From Alphaproteobacteria bacterium (lineage in GTDB: Bacteria; Pseudomonadota; Alphaproteobacteria; UBA7985; JAUIBT01): a DNA stretch of 42,066 nucleotides. Positions within the stretch are counted from its first letter, which is position 1. Each line of letters starts with the position of its first letter. The notes beneath the pieces are model-generated. The model was not told the origin of the DNA. It saw nothing but the letters and a program-made list of their open reading frames with translations, and ran no database searches. The position numbers were made by a program, and so were the translations under genes. Where the stretch lies: assembly GCA_030428255.1 (NCBI GenBank), contig JAUIBT010000027.1:1-42066 (forward strand), in the 5' to 3' direction. Shown one piece after another: positions 40,736-42,066 of this stretch.

Positions 40736-41746
40736 ATGATCGAGACCAAAACCTTGAGCCTGAGCGAGATCGAAGATTTGAGCCTGAGGGCGCTGATGGC
40801 GGCGGGCACGTCGGAACAAAACGCCCGGCCTCTGGCGGTCGCAACGGCGGCCACTGAGGCGGACGGCGTTGCCAGCCATGGCCTGGCTTACATCCCCATC
40901 TATTGCGAGCACGTCCAGTGCGGCAAGGTCGATGGCCAAGCCGTGCCGCTGCTCAGCCGCCCACGTCCTGGCGTGGTTGCGGTGGATGCTGCGACCGGCT
41001 TTGCCCACTCGGCCATTGATGTCGGCTTTGAGGCCTTAATCCCGCTGGCACGTGAACAGGGCGTCGCTGCCTTGGCCATCTCCAACAGCTACAACTGTGG
41101 CGTGCTGGGCTACCACACCCACCGCCTTGCCAAGGCCGGGCTGCTGGGGCTGGGCTTTACCAACGCACCGGCCTCGATTGCGCCGTCGGGCGGGTCAAAG
41201 CCTGTCGTTGGCACCAATCCTTTCTCGCTGGCCGCTCCTGGGCCGGATGGCGCGCCGGTCGTGCTGATTGACCAGAGCGCCAGCACCATCGCCAAAAGCG
41301 AAGTCATGAAGCATGCCCGCGAAGGTCGACCGATTCCGGTCGGCTGGGCTTTGGACCCTGAGGGCAATCCCACCACCGATCCCAACGTCGGCCTGAAGGG
41401 CTCTATGGCGCCGTCTGGTGGCTATAAGGGCGTCGGCATAGCCTTGCTGGTCGAGATTATGGCTGCGGCGATGACAGGTGCGACGCTGGGCATTCATGCC
41501 TCGCCCTTCTCGGGCACTGCGGGCGGGCCGCCCAAGACCGGCCAGTTTTTCTTGGCGATTGATCCGGCGGCAACCTCGGGCCATGGCTTTGCTCAGCGCA
41601 TGGCGGATTTGGTCGCGGCGATTCATGGGCAAGAGGGCGCGCACCTGCCAGGCGACGGGCGCGGTGGCAAGCGCCGAAAAGCGCAGGAGGCTGGGGTCGC
41701 GGTCAACGTGGCGACCTTGGCGCGGATCGAGGCGATCTTGGCCTAA
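40736..41746 (+). CDS. Ldh2/MDH2-family (malate/L-lactate/ureidoglycolate/imino-acid) dehydrogenase
   Basis: A 336-residue oxidoreductase of the Ldh2 fold. The family marker EADGVASHGLAYIP has the catalytic His in ASHG (about residue 46), followed by ISNSYNCGVLGYHTHRLA, PSGGSKPVVGTNPFSLAAP and MAPSGGYKGVGIALLVEIM. This family includes malate, sulfolactate and ureidoglycolate dehydrogenases and the delta1-piperideine/pyrroline-2-carboxylate reductases. The last two suit the cluster (cyclic ureides or cyclic imino acids). GGGAG precedes the ATG. It is the last gene of the operon begun by the ALDH. Confidence 0.85.
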   Translation: MIETKTLSLSEIEDLSLRALMAAGTSEQNARPLAVATAATEADGVASHGLAYIPIYCEHVQCGKVDGQAVPLLSRPRPGVVAVDAATGFAHSAIDVGFEALIPLAREQGVAALAISNSYNCGVLGYHTHRLAKAGLLGLGFTNAPASIAPSGGSKPVVGTNPFSLAAPGPDGAPVVLIDQSASTIAKSEVMKHAREGRPIPVGWALDPEGNPTTDPNVGLKGSMAPSGGYKGVGIALLVEIMAAAMTGATLGIHASPFSGTAGGPPKTGQFFLAIDPAATSGHGFAQRMADLVAAIHGQEGAHLPGDGRGGKRRKAQEAGVAVNVATLARIEAILA

Positions 41747-41930
41747 CACCAAGGCTGACTCGCTCCAGGTCGTGCCCCACTCGGCCTAGAGTCGGCAGAG
41801 CAATCCCCTTAGCGCCCAGCCGGTCGTTTCTTGGACGATGATCAGGTAACTGCCGACTGGTCTGTTGGCCTGTTCTGGCGCGACTGGGTTGCAAGTGGGG
41901 CGCGCGCCTTTGGGAGCGCCGGCGGCGTAT
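41747..41930. other. Intergenic sequence after the accessory cluster
   Basis: No gene, tRNA or clear terminator between the Ldh2-type gene and the 44-bp repeats. Small open frames on the minus strand are shadows of repetitive or GC-rich sequence. Confidence 0.5.
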
Positions 41931-42066
41931 CCACCGCCGCTACGCTCGGGGTTTGCGGGTTTTCTTCCGCAAATCCACCGCCGCTACGCTCGGGGTTTGC
42001 GGGTTTGCTTCCGCAAATCCACCGCCGCTACGCTCGGGGTTTGCGGGTTTGCTTCCGCAAATCCAC
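41931..42066. repeat. 44-bp tandem repeat with internal hairpin, continuing past the window
   Basis: Three complete, almost identical 44-base units (41931-41974, 41975-42018, 42019-42062) plus four bases of a fourth. Each starts CCACCGCCGCTACGCTCGGG and contains TTTGCGG-loop-CCGCAAA, a perfect 7-bp hairpin extendable by G-T/G-C pairs. The only difference between units I see is T for G in the loop of the first. 44 is not a multiple of three, so it is not a coding repeat. Confidence 0.92.

Noticed and set aside
41931-42066. CRISPR array
   Set aside because: Units follow each other directly with no unique spacers, and no cas genes are visible; it is a plain tandem repeat.

Overview
The window is high-GC DNA that looks alphaproteobacterial. 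It carries fused indolepyruvate:ferredoxin oxidoreductase, tripartite tricarboxylate (Tct) transport genes, a PreT/PreA dihydropyrimidine dehydrogenase, RutR-like regulators, a DUF1127 micro-protein and many ATGA-overlapped operons. The genus cannot be fixed from sequence reading alone; a free-living, probably marine or soil heterotroph specialised on nitrogenous solutes fits best.

Layout. 1-111: 3' end of an IS630-like transposase cut by the window edge, then a bidirectional terminator and a 48-aa DUF1127 gene. 853-3061: a carnitine-type hydratase (CaiD) with a hotdog thioesterase, divergent from a fumarylacetoacetate-hydrolase-family gene. 3450-6875: one large fused indolepyruvate oxidoreductase. 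6981-12333: a MarR regulator and sulfatase, divergent from a TctC-TctB-TctA importer. 12461-16359: QmcA/NfeD membrane pair, then an acyl-CoA synthetase overlapping a 3-hydroxybutyrate dehydrogenase. 16589-28863: a complete reductive pyrimidine catabolic island: PreT, PreA, two RutR-like TetR regulators on the opposite strand, omega-amino-acid aminotransferase, beta-ureidopropionase-type hydrolase, dihydropyrimidinase and a four-gene ABC importer ending in a strong terminator. 29016-29092: tRNA-Arg(TCT), minus strand. 29300-41746: an accessory catabolic cluster, with MttB-family methyltransferase, ketopantoate-reductase-like protein, hydantoin/aspartate racemase, atypical cyclic amidohydrolase, atypical DapA-family lyase, a LysR regulator on the minus strand, aldehyde dehydrogenase, atypical M19 dipeptidase-like protein, a 562-aa protein I do not recognise, a DUF3726-like protein and an Ldh2-family dehydrogenase. 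41931-42066: tandem 44-bp hairpin repeats running off the edge.

How the parts work together. The pyrimidine island can import a pyrimidine-like solute, reduce uracil/thymine (PreTA), open the ring (dihydropyrimidinase), remove the carbamoyl group and transaminate beta-alanine to malonate semialdehyde. RutR-box-like palindromes lie in front of preT and of the aminotransferase gene. The 29-42 kb cluster is the least explained and most interesting part. Its enzymes belong to families that act on N-methylated amines and cyclic ureides/amides, but several have lost canonical active-site residues, so its substrate is probably not that of the textbook family members. My working hypothesis is a pathway for an N-methylated cyclic or betaine-like compound.

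A recurring sequence quirk is the presence of in-frame 15-bp tandem duplications at the N-termini of three proteins, and 18/15-bp tandem units after the ketopantoate-reductase-like gene.
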